A stretch of DNA of 7,041 nt, taken from contig PLZT01000322.1 in the NCBI GenBank assembly GCA_003152255.1, positions 2,127 to 9,167 on the forward strand. The letters are read 5' to 3'. Shown here piece after piece: positions 1 to 5,960 of the stretch (its first letter is position 1; each line of letters opens with the position of its first letter). The notes beneath the pieces were generated by a model. It saw nothing but the letters and a program-made list of their open reading frames with translations. It made no database searches and was not told where the DNA came from. This DNA comes from Methylocystaceae bacterium (lineage in GTDB: Bacteria > Pseudomonadota > Alphaproteobacteria > Rhizobiales > Beijerinckiaceae). Made by a program: the position numbers and the translations under genes.

Positions 1-345
1 GGCGGCGGCGGCGCGAAGCGCATCTCGTTCGGCGGCGGACGCTATTCGACGCCGGTATGGTCGCCAAAGGGCGATTTCATCGCCTTCACCAAGCAGAACG
101 CCGGCAGTTTCGGCATTGGCGTGATGAAGACCGACGGCTCCGGCGAACGCATCCTCACCGAGGGCTTCCACAACGAGGGGCCGACCTGGGCGCCCAATGG
201 GCTGTTCCTGATGTTCTTCCGCGACTCAGGCGGCGGCGGCGGCGGGTCGAAGATCTTCATGGTCGACGTGTTCGGCCGCTCGGAGTTTCCGGTGCCGACG
301 CCCGGCTACGCCTCCGATCCCGCCTGGGGTCCATTGCAGGATTGA
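1..345 (+). CDS. tolB: Tol-Pal system protein TolB, C-terminal part (5' truncated by window)
   Basis: The reading frame is open from the first base to the TGA at 343-345 and gives the last 114 residues of TolB, the periplasmic partner of Pal and TolA in the Tol-Pal envelope system. Visible are the closing blades of the C-terminal six-bladed beta-propeller with typical TolB/PD40 repeat motifs: [17 protein letters not shown], the conserved [18 protein letters not shown] block, GPTWAPNG, and the end [11 protein letters not shown]. The N-terminal domain that contacts TolA lies outside the window. A run of six glycines sits in the loop between the last two blades (about residues 77-82 of the fragment). 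In most proteobacteria pal follows tolB directly. Here the next gene (430-1686) is convergent and unrelated, so pal must lie elsewhere. The family call is secure. Confidence 0.95.
   Translation, partial: GGGGAKRISFGGGRYSTPVWSPKGDFIAFTKQNAGSFGIGVMKTDGSGERILTEGFHNEGPTWAPNGLFLMFFRDSGGGGGGSKIFMVDVFGRSEFPVPTPGYASDPAWGPLQD
229..246 (+). repeat. (GGC)5-GGG trinucleotide repeat coding for Gly6 in TolB
   Basis: Five consecutive GGC codons plus GGG lie in frame inside tolB. They give a six-glycine loop between FFRDS and SKIFMVD. A second run of four GGC codons opens the window at 1-12, also in frame. Length changes in whole triplets would keep the frame. Confidence 0.8.
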
Positions 346-387
346 TCGGGAGGGTGGAGCGCTCTTCGCCGCGCCAAGATTTTGCAC

Positions 388-404
388 GCGCCAAGGCCTT
401 GCGC
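388..404. terminator. weak candidate hairpin between convergent tolB and MFS genes
   Basis: GCG-c-CAA-GGCC-TTG-CGC can fold into a short stem with one bulged C, and CAAGGCCTTG is itself a perfect palindrome. It lies in the 84-nt gap between the stops of tolB and the convergent MFS gene, where a bidirectional terminator is expected. There is no real T-tract on either side (only GGTTTC on the plus strand), so this is tentative. Confidence 0.25.
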
Positions 405-429
405 GGTTTCCTTGCGCTCCGAGCCATGC

Positions 430-1686
430 TCACTGTTCGTGGTTCGCCGTTTCCGGCATGCCAACAGCAAAGACGATCAAGGCGAGCGCGGCGGCGGCGC
501 CCAAACTCAAGAATGTGACGGTATAGCCGTAATGATCGACGATGACGCCGGCGGCGAGGCCGCTCAACGAGGCGCCGATCCCTTGCGCGGTGACGACCGC
601 GCCGAGCGCCAGATTATAGCGCCCGGTGCCGCGCATGACATCCGCGATTACAAGAGGCGTTAGAGCGCCGAATATCCCTGCTCCAACGCCGTCGAGCAAC
701 TGGACGCCAACCAGCCAGAAGGCGTCATCGGACAAGGTGTAGAGCGCCGCCCGGATCGGCAGGATGGCGAACCCGGCGAGGAATAATGGCTTACGCCCCC
801 AACTGTCGGCCGTGCGTCCCACCAGCAGCGCGATCGGCGCCATCACCATTTGGGCGGCGACAATGCAGGCCGACATCATCGCGGTTGCTTCTTCGGGATA
901 AGCCGCCGCCAGCTTTTGGCCCACCAACGGCAGCAGCGCCGCATTGGCGAGATGAAACAGCATGACGCACAGGCCGAAGACGGCCAGCGGACGGGACTCG
1001 AACAAGACGCTTAAGCCGGCGGTCTTGGCCGGCGTCCCGGTCGCGACTCCAACCTCTTCCATATCTCGCGCCCGCTCATGATCTATGGCGGCGGCGGGGA
1101 TAGAGAGCACGGCGAACCCCGCGAGAACGGAGAAGACGGGGACCAGGAGAAAAACGGCGCGCTGGGAAAAGGCGTAGCCGACCGCGCCCGCCACCAGGGC
1201 GATGGCGACGTTGCCGGCATGGTCGAAGGCGGAATTGCGCCCCATGCGCCGCGCCAGTTGTTTCCGGGCGTAGAGACCAAGGGTCAAGGCCGCGACCGTA
1301 GGACCGAAAACGTCGCCGGCGATCGCGATGAGGCTATTGGCTATCACCACCGGCCAGAAACTCGGCACGGCGAATATCGCCGTGGCTCCTATCGCCAGAA
1401 CGGCAAGCGCCAGAACGATAAATTCTCTCTTGGCGCGGGTTGCGTCGATCGCGGCGCCGATTGGCGTTTGGAGCGAGAGACCGAGCAGGCCGCTGATTGT
1501 CGTCACCAAGCCGACTTGAGATTGGCTCCACTGCTGCTGGGTGACCAAGAAGACGTTAAGGTAAGGCCCGAGCGCCCCTCTGACGTCGGCGAGCAGAAAA
1601 TTGAGGGCGTCGAGGGCGGCGGGGCGAAAGCCGGCTTTGGTCGACCGAATGTCCGGCGCGTCGAAATTCTCCGCGAGTTCACTCAT
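430..1686 (-). CDS. major facilitator superfamily (MFS) transporter
   Basis: A complete 418-residue protein, normal length for a 12-helix MFS carrier of the inner membrane. The N-terminal half has hydrophobic segments from about residue 25 to 200. It is joined by a polar central loop (about 201-227, rich in Asp/Glu/Arg) to the C-terminal half (about 228-410). The MFS loop signature appears twice, as expected from the internal duplication: GAAIDATRAKR (77-87) after helix 2 and GRTADSWGRKP (290-300) after helix 8. The start is secure: the ATG at 1684-1686 (minus strand) is preceded by GGAGG with a 5-nt spacer. It lies 37 nt downstream of the permease stop on the same strand, so the two are probably co-transcribed. 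The substrate cannot be told from sequence. Drug or metabolite efflux and small-molecule uptake are both possible. Confidence 0.9.
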   Translation of the reverse strand: MSELAENFDAPDIRSTKAGFRPAALDALNFLLADVRGALGPYLNVFLVTQQQWSQSQVGLVTTISGLLGLSLQTPIGAAIDATRAKREFIVLALAVLAIGATAIFAVPSFWPVVIANSLIAIAGDVFGPTVAALTLGLYARKQLARRMGRNSAFDHAGNVAIALVAGAVGYAFSQRAVFLLVPVFSVLAGFAVLSIPAAAIDHERARDMEEVGVATGTPAKTAGLSVLFESRPLAVFGLCVMLFHLANAALLPLVGQKLAAAYPEEATAMMSACIVAAQMVMAPIALLVGRTADSWGRKPLFLAGFAILPIRAALYTLSDDAFWLVGVQLLDGVGAGIFGALTPLVIADVMRGTGRYNLALGAVVTAQGIGASLSGLAAGVIVDHYGYTVTFLSLGAAAALALIVFAVGMPETANHEQ

Positions 1687-1691
1687 GTCGT

Positions 1692-1696
1692 CCTCC
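1692..1696 (-). promoter_or_regulatory. Shine-Dalgarno of the MFS gene
   Basis: GGAGG on the minus strand, 5 nt upstream of the ATG at 1686. It is one of the best ribosome binding sites in the window and fixes this start. It also indicates independent translation initiation within the probable permease-MFS message. Confidence 0.75.
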
Positions 1697-1723
1697 GTCG
1701 CGTCTCGACGAAAAATTGCGCGG

Positions 1724-3211
1724 TCAAAGCCACCAGACGCCGAACAGGATCGACAGTATCGTCAAGGGCGCGCCGATCTTGAAATAGGTCCAGAACCCGA
1801 TCGTGACACCGGCGGCGTGAGCGCGCTGCGCGACAATCAGATTGGCGATCGATCCGATCAGCGTGAAATTACCGGCGAGCGTCGAGGCCATGGCGATGAC
1901 CAGCCACGACCTTTGCGGATCGGACACATGGGCGATGAAGGGTTTCAAGACGAGCACGGCGGGGACATTGCTAACGAGGTTAGACAGCACCGCCGTGATC
2001 GCCGACAGGACAGGCGTTGTCTCGAGATTGAGCTTGCCGACCGCCGCGATCATTTCCGGCGTCAGCACGTTCGCCTCCAACGCCGCGACGACGATGAACA
2101 GGCCGGCGAACATGAGGAGAAGCGGCCAATCGATCTCGCGATAGACCTTCTCCGCCTTGACCTTGCGCGTGAACAGCAACAATGAGCCGCCGACGATCGC
2201 CACCTTGGCGACGGGCTGACCGGCGAAGAAAAAGATCATCATCGCAAGCGTGACGAGAACCGCCTTGATGACGAGGGCCGGATGCGGGCGAGCGGGACTC
2301 GCCACGACGACGGGGAGCCGCTCGCGACTCAAAAATTCCTGACGGTAAATGAGCGCGAGGAGCAGGACCGTGAGGGCGAGGCCAACCGCCGCCACTGGCC
2401 ACAAGGCCGCGGTGAACGTCCCATACGGGATGTGCGAGAGGCCGCCGATGATCATGTTTTGCGGATTGCCAGTGATCGTCGCGACGCTGCCGACATTCGA
2501 GGCCAGCGGTATAGCCAGCAAATATGGGATGGGATCGCGCTTCAAGCGGCTGACGAGATCGAGCACCAGCGGCGTCATGATTAGGCAAATGGCGTCGTTG
2601 ACGAGAAAGGCCGAGAACGAGCCGGCTACGAGCACGATGGCCAGCAGCAGCGCGATTGGATGGTGGGCGCGCGTCACGACCCAGTTGTTCACCAGCCGGA
2701 AAAAGCCGGAAAGGCGCAGGTTGGCCACGACGATCATCATGCCGAGCAGCAGCGTGATCGTGTCGAAATCGACCGCGCGATAGGCGTCATCGAGCGTGAC
2801 GACGCCAAAAGCGACCATCAGGCTCGCGCCGAGCAGCGCCGCGCCGGCGCGGTCGAGCCGGTAGCCAGGCAGCTTGCCGATGGCCATGACCAGATAGGTC
2901 GCCGCGAATATGGCGACGGCGACGCCCGTTCGTCCGTCAGCCCAACTTATCTGTTTGGCAAGTGGACCGACGCCTACGCCGCGCGCGGCGTCAATCCCCA
3001 GCGGGACAATCGTGGCGATTAGGATGAGCGCCGCCGTCGAGACAAGGGCTCCGGCCGTAATCAGCGCCGTGGCGACGAGCGCGCGAATGAAGCGCTGGAG
3101 GGAACGCGGCTCGGGTTCGGGCGCCTCGGTCTCGCGCGCGACACCCGCCTTTCCCACGGAAGGCGGAAATTTCCGCTCCGTCGAAGATCGTCGATTCAGT
3201 CGTTCGCTCAT
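1724..3211 (-). CDS. ArsB/NhaD/SLC13-type (ion transporter superfamily) permease
   Basis: A complete inner-membrane permease, 495 residues from the ATG at 3209-3211. A GTG at 3223 in the same frame would add four residues (MIDA). Neither start has a clear Shine-Dalgarno. Residues 1-40 form a polar, charged and Pro-rich cytoplasmic tail, followed by about 11-12 hydrophobic segments. Family motifs occur in two related halves, as in the inverted-repeat fold: LVNDAICLIMTP (203-214) with SNVGSVATITGNPQN (238-252), then SNLVSNVPA (410-418) with AGNFTLIGSIANLI (446-459). These resemble the membrane-re-entrant, ion- and substrate-binding motifs of ArsB arsenite pumps, NhaD antiporters and SLC13 anion/dicarboxylate carriers. 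No arsR, arsC or arsA lies nearby, so arsenite export is not supported. The substrate is open. It is probably the first gene of a two-gene unit with the MFS gene, diverging from the TonB receptor. Confidence 0.88.
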   Translation of the reverse strand: MSERLNRRSSTERKFPPSVGKAGVARETEAPEPEPRSLQRFIRALVATALITAGALVSTAALILIATIVPLGIDAARGVGVGPLAKQISWADGRTGVAVAIFAATYLVMAIGKLPGYRLDRAGAALLGASLMVAFGVVTLDDAYRAVDFDTITLLLGMMIVVANLRLSGFFRLVNNWVVTRAHHPIALLLAIVLVAGSFSAFLVNDAICLIMTPLVLDLVSRLKRDPIPYLLAIPLASNVGSVATITGNPQNMIIGGLSHIPYGTFTAALWPVAAVGLALTVLLLALIYRQEFLSRERLPVVVASPARPHPALVIKAVLVTLAMMIFFFAGQPVAKVAIVGGSLLLFTRKVKAEKVYREIDWPLLLMFAGLFIVVAALEANVLTPEMIAAVGKLNLETTPVLSAITAVLSNLVSNVPAVLVLKPFIAHVSDPQRSWLVIAMASTLAGNFTLIGSIANLIVAQRAHAAGVTIGFWTYFKIGAPLTILSILFGVWWL

Positions 3212-3232
3212 AGCATCGATCACTCATTCAGC

Positions 3233-3245
3233 TGTCAATATGACA
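3233..3245. promoter_or_regulatory. inverted repeat TGTCA-ATA-TGACA, candidate operator of the permease
   Basis: A perfect 5-3-5 inverted repeat lies 21 nt upstream of the permease ATG (10 nt upstream of the alternative GTG). At this distance it would overlap the transcription start or 5' leader of the permease-MFS message, a place typical of a repressor site. The bound protein is unknown. Confidence 0.4.
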
Positions 3246-3269
3246 ATAGCGTTCGTTAGCCGCGCGTCT

Positions 3270-3286
3270 TTGAAGAAATTTTTCAA
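3270..3286. promoter_or_regulatory. 17-nt near-perfect palindrome upstream of the permease
   Basis: TTGAAGAAATTTTTCAA pairs at all but one position around its centre (the G/T pair at positions 6 and 12). It lies about 60 nt upstream of the permease ATG and 24 nt beyond the TGTCA repeat, where a transcription factor site is plausible. No match to a named box is claimed. Confidence 0.38.
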
Positions 3287-3493
3287 TTTCCGCGATACGA
3301 GGCGCGCCCGCGCCCTTCGGATGGCGGCTTCCCCAATCCATCCAAGCCACGGTCTTGCGCAAGAATAATTCGTCGAAGCGATCAATGGCTCGACGTAGCA
3401 ATAAATCGCGCCACGCGCCTTCATTGGAAATGGAACAATTACAGACTGGCAGATCCCGACAATGTTAGAAGCACTACATCGTAATAAATGTGG

Positions 3494-3508
3494 ATTGTCG
3501 CAAACAAT
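3494..3508. repeat. inverted repeat ATTGT-N5-ACAAT
   Basis: A perfect 5-bp-arm inverted repeat with a 5-nt spacer in the AT-rich part of the intergenic region, about 130 nt upstream of the TonB-receptor start. It may be a protein binding site. Short repeats like this also arise by chance in AT-rich DNA. Confidence 0.3.
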
Positions 3509-3510
3509 AC

Positions 3511-3524
3511 AGCCTTACAAGGCT
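3511..3524. repeat. inverted repeat AGCCTT-AC-AAGGCT
   Basis: Perfect 6-bp arms around a 2-nt centre, only 2 nt after the ATTGT/ACAAT repeat and about 20 nt upstream of the candidate -35 box at 3546. The position suits an operator or activator site for the receptor gene. The loop is too short for a good RNA hairpin unless the inner pairs open. Confidence 0.35.
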
Positions 3525-3545
3525 TCCAATCTACGCCTCCGGCGA

Positions 3546-3575
3546 TTGACGATATTGTCTCGACATAAATAACAT
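3546..3575 (+). promoter_or_regulatory. candidate promoter of the TonB-dependent receptor gene
   Basis: TTGACG (3546-3551) matches the sigma-70-type -35 box at five of six positions. It is followed after 18 nt by TAACAT (3570-3575), a four of six match to the -10 box. Transcription would begin near 3582 and leave a leader of about 54 nt. A TGTC-TC-GACA inverted repeat (3556-3565) lies in the spacer, so a regulator bound there would compete with polymerase. The spacer is one nt above optimum and the -10 box is imperfect. Confidence 0.35.
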
Positions 3576-3624
3576 CGGCCATGCTTCCGACGTGACCACC
3601 GGATGCGGCGCGATATTTTTTGAC

Positions 3625-3630
3625 GGGAAG
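3625..3630 (+). promoter_or_regulatory. Shine-Dalgarno of the TonB-dependent receptor gene
   Basis: GGGAAG lies 5 nt upstream of the ATG at 3636 and supports this start, despite the unusually long polar stretch before the hydrophobic core of the signal peptide. Confidence 0.5.
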
Positions 3631-3635
3631 AACGA

Positions 3636-5906
3636 ATGACCGACAACAACCACCCCGACGCCGCGCGGCCGCCTCGCGGCACGGCCACCGCCGCGCCTTT
3701 GGCGGGTGGCGCGGACCAAGCTCGGGCGGGCGCATTCGCTCTCGCGTTGCTCGCGGGCCTTGGCGCCGCCGACGCTTATGCCCAGGAGGCGCTGCCCGAA
3801 ATCGACATAGCCGCGCCGACGCCGCGCCGCGCCGCTGGACCGCCGCGGCCGGCGCCCGCGCCAACCGCCGCCGCGCCAGAGGTCCCGAACGCCGCGCGAG
3901 AATTGGATCGCAAGGTCGAGGCGCTCGATCGCGCGCGCGACGAACTCTTGCCCAAAATCGGGGCCTCGTCCTTCACCATCAGCCGCGAGGCGATCGAAAC
4001 CCTGCCGCAGGGCGACAACACGCCGATAGACAAGGTGATTCTGCAAGCCCCCGGCGTCTCATATGACTCGGCCGTCTCCAATCCAAGCTTCCATGTGCGC
4101 AACGAATACGCCAATGTCCAATACAGGATCAACGGCCTCGTGCTGCCCGAGGGCGTCTCGGGCCTTGGCCCCGTCTTGGACACAAGTTTCGTCGGCAGCC
4201 TGTCTTTGCTCACCGGCGCTCTGCCGGCCCAATATGGTTTGCGGACCGCCGGCGTTGTCGACATCACCAGCCGAGCCTTTTCCGCGCCAGCCGGTAGCGT
4301 CGGCGTTTATGGCGGCAGTCGCGAGACGGTCACGCCGAGCTTCGACTATGGCGGCGCCGTCGGCGACACGCAGTATTTCACGACCCTGCGCGGCAATTGG
4401 AACGCTTTGGGAATTGAAAACACGACGCCGAGTTTCAACGCGATCCACGATCATACCGAACAGGGCAAATTCTTCGGCTATGTGTCGACGCTGCTCGGCG
4501 ATTCGACGCGGCTGAGCCTTATTTCCGGCGCCTCCACGAGTAAATTTCAGATCCCGAACAATCCGGGTCAGACGCCGCTCGGCGATTTTGGCCCCGCTGT
4601 CTATCCGTCCTCGGCGCTGAACGAAAACGAAGTCGACACATACATCTACAACATGCTCGCCCTGCAAACGAAGGTCGACAATTTCGACGCGCAGTTCGCG
4701 GTGTTTCAACGCCACGCCAGCGTCCATTTCATTCCCGATGTCTTCGGCGATCTGGTGTTCAACGACGTAGCCTCGGATGTGACGCGCGAAAGCGATCTCT
4801 ATGGCGCGCAATTCGACGGCTCCTACCGGATTGACGACGCCCATAAGTTGCGGGCGGGCTTCGCGGTCACCGCCGAAAGGACCAACGTCACCAACACGTC
4901 CACTGTCTTGCCCGTCGATCCCGTCACCGGCGCCATCGCGCCGACGCCCTTCCCGATCACCGACTTCAATGCGAAAACCGGATGGAATATTGGCGGCTAT
5001 GTTCAGCATGAGTGGAAAATCACCGACAAGCTTGTTCTGAACGCCGGTCTGCGCTTTGATCAGCTTTATCAATTCGTCGACGCCAATCAGCTCAGTCCGC
5101 GCCTCGGTGTCGCTTACACGCCAATCGAAGGGACCAGCATTCACGCCGGATATGCGCGCTATTTCACGCCGCCGATGCAGGCGCAGGCGACTCCCACCAA
5201 TCTCGCGCTGTTCAACAACACGACCAACCAGCCGGAGGTGCCGTTCAACAATCCGGTGACGCCGGAACGCGCGCATTATTTCGATGTCGGCGTCGATCAA
5301 AAATTGCTGCCGGGCCTAATGGTGGGCCTAGACGCCTATTCCAAGATCGCCAACAATCTGATCGACGACGGCCAGTTCGGTCAGGCGGTCGTGCTGACCC
5401 AATTCAATTGGGCGCGAGGCTTCAGCCAGGGCGTCGAATTCAAGAGCGCCTATCAGAACGGCGACTTCAAGGCCTATGGCAATCTCGCCGTGGGCATATC
5501 GCGCGCCAAGGACGCCGTCTCCAATCAATATCTGCTGGATGCGACGGAATATGTCTATCTGCTGAGCAATTATCACAACACCGACGATTCGCAGTTCATG
5601 ACGGGATCGGCCGGCGCCTCTTACAAATGGGACAAGACGCTCTTGAGCGTGAGCGCGACCTATGGCAGCGGCTTGCGCTCCGGCTTCGCCAACATGGATC
5701 ACGTCCCGGCCTATCTCAACGTGAACTTGGGGAGTTCGCGCGAATTCGAGTTCATCTCCGCGGAAAAGCCGCTCACGCTGCGGTTCGATATCGTCAATCT
5801 GTTCGACCGCATATATGAATTGCGCAATGGCACGGGCATTGGCGTGTTCGCGCCGCAATATGGCGCGCGGCGCGGTTTCTTCGTGGGGCTCTCGCAAAAG
5901 CTGTGA
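3636..5906 (+). CDS. TonB-dependent outer-membrane receptor, substrate unknown
   Basis: A complete 756-residue receptor. Such receptors import scarce ligands (iron chelates, cobalamin, other metals, sugars) across the outer membrane using TonB/ExbBD energy. A signal peptide covers about 1-49: a polar n-region of about 30 residues, the core AGAFALALLAGLGAA, and likely cleavage AYA|QE. EALPEIDIAAP (51-61) looks like a TonB box. A Pro/Ala-rich linker (61-84) and a charged, probably helical stretch (85-107) lead into the plug, which contains VQYRINGLVLP (161-171), LTGALPAQYGLR and GVVDITSRAF (to about 215). The rest is an aromatic-rich beta-barrel with repeated strands such as GWNIGGYVQHEW and LSPRLGVAYTP, ending NLFDRIYELRNGTG...RGFFVGLSQKL. 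There is no cysteine. The first codon is the ATG with GGGAAG upstream. A TTG at codon 22 would give a more ordinary signal peptide. No TonB, periplasmic binding protein or ABC importer is next to it, so the ligand cannot be inferred. Confidence 0.93.
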   Translation: MTDNNHPDAARPPRGTATAAPLAGGADQARAGAFALALLAGLGAADAYAQEALPEIDIAAPTPRRAAGPPRPAPAPTAAAPEVPNAARELDRKVEALDRARDELLPKIGASSFTISREAIETLPQGDNTPIDKVILQAPGVSYDSAVSNPSFHVRNEYANVQYRINGLVLPEGVSGLGPVLDTSFVGSLSLLTGALPAQYGLRTAGVVDITSRAFSAPAGSVGVYGGSRETVTPSFDYGGAVGDTQYFTTLRGNWNALGIENTTPSFNAIHDHTEQGKFFGYVSTLLGDSTRLSLISGASTSKFQIPNNPGQTPLGDFGPAVYPSSALNENEVDTYIYNMLALQTKVDNFDAQFAVFQRHASVHFIPDVFGDLVFNDVASDVTRESDLYGAQFDGSYRIDDAHKLRAGFAVTAERTNVTNTSTVLPVDPVTGAIAPTPFPITDFNAKTGWNIGGYVQHEWKITDKLVLNAGLRFDQLYQFVDANQLSPRLGVAYTPIEGTSIHAGYARYFTPPMQAQATPTNLALFNNTTNQPEVPFNNPVTPERAHYFDVGVDQKLLPGLMVGLDAYSKIANNLIDDGQFGQAVVLTQFNWARGFSQGVEFKSAYQNGDFKAYGNLAVGISRAKDAVSNQYLLDATEYVYLLSNYHNTDDSQFMTGSAGASYKWDKTLLSVSATYGSGLRSGFANMDHVPAYLNVNLGSSREFEFISAEKPLTLRFDIVNLFDRIYELRNGTGIGVFAPQYGARRGFFVGLSQKL

Positions 5907-5944
5907 GTGTTTGGCGCGGCGTTGAACGTCGCGAACGGCTCCTG

Positions 5945-5953
5945 TGCTAAAAT
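5945..5953 (+). promoter_or_regulatory. candidate extended -10 element of ung
   Basis: TGC-TAAAAT matches the extended -10 pattern (TGn plus five of six of TATAAT). It ends 7 nt before the ung ATG, so transcription would begin at or next to the A of the start codon. TTGAAC at 5922-5927 could be a -35 box, but its 20-nt spacing is too long. An extended -10 can work without one. Confidence 0.4.
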
Positions 5954-5960
5954 CCGCCCC

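Larger units (their letters stand above)
3212..3635. other. long divergent intergenic control region
   Basis: About 420 nt without a credible gene, between the divergent permease and TonB-receptor genes. It is visibly richer in A/T than the flanking genes, especially at 3421-3520 and 3550-3575. It holds several short inverted repeats and one candidate plus-strand promoter, listed separately. A 66-codon minus-strand frame (3224-3424) has no Shine-Dalgarno and no recognisable motif, so it is not called. The part at 3300-3420 contains nothing I recognise. I see no Fur box, riboswitch or tRNA. Confidence 0.7.

Noticed and set aside
1078..1782. Plus-strand open frame of 234 codons
   Set aside because: It is a shadow of the MFS gene on the opposite strand. 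The protein is low-complexity and charged, with no recognisable domain.
1601..2185. Plus-strand open frame of 194 codons
   Set aside because: It is antisense to the permease and MFS starts and is rich in Arg/Asp/Gln, as expected for a GC-rich shadow frame.
1724..3211. Calling the permease arsB
   Set aside because: It shares superfamily motifs only. No arsenic resistance genes are adjacent and the N-terminal tail is atypical, so the symbol is not justified.
3224..3424. Minus-strand 66-codon frame in the intergenic region
   Set aside because: It has no Shine-Dalgarno and no motif. It would also overlie the palindromes that look like control sites.
3212..3635. Possible Fur, Irr or Zur box, or a cobalamin riboswitch, upstream of the receptor
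   Set aside because: I looked for these because receptors of this type are often metal- or cobalamin-regulated. No stretch matches the known boxes well and no riboswitch core is visible.
4059..5300. Long minus-strand open frame (413 codons) antisense to the TonB-dependent receptor
   Set aside because: It mirrors a GC-rich coding frame. The translation is rich in Arg, Gly and Asp without motifs, and the plus strand clearly encodes the receptor over the same stretch.
5907..5960. Upstream GTG extension of ung, starting right after the receptor stop
   Set aside because: The 18 added residues do not look like Ung, there is no Shine-Dalgarno for the GTG, and the ATG gives the normal family length.
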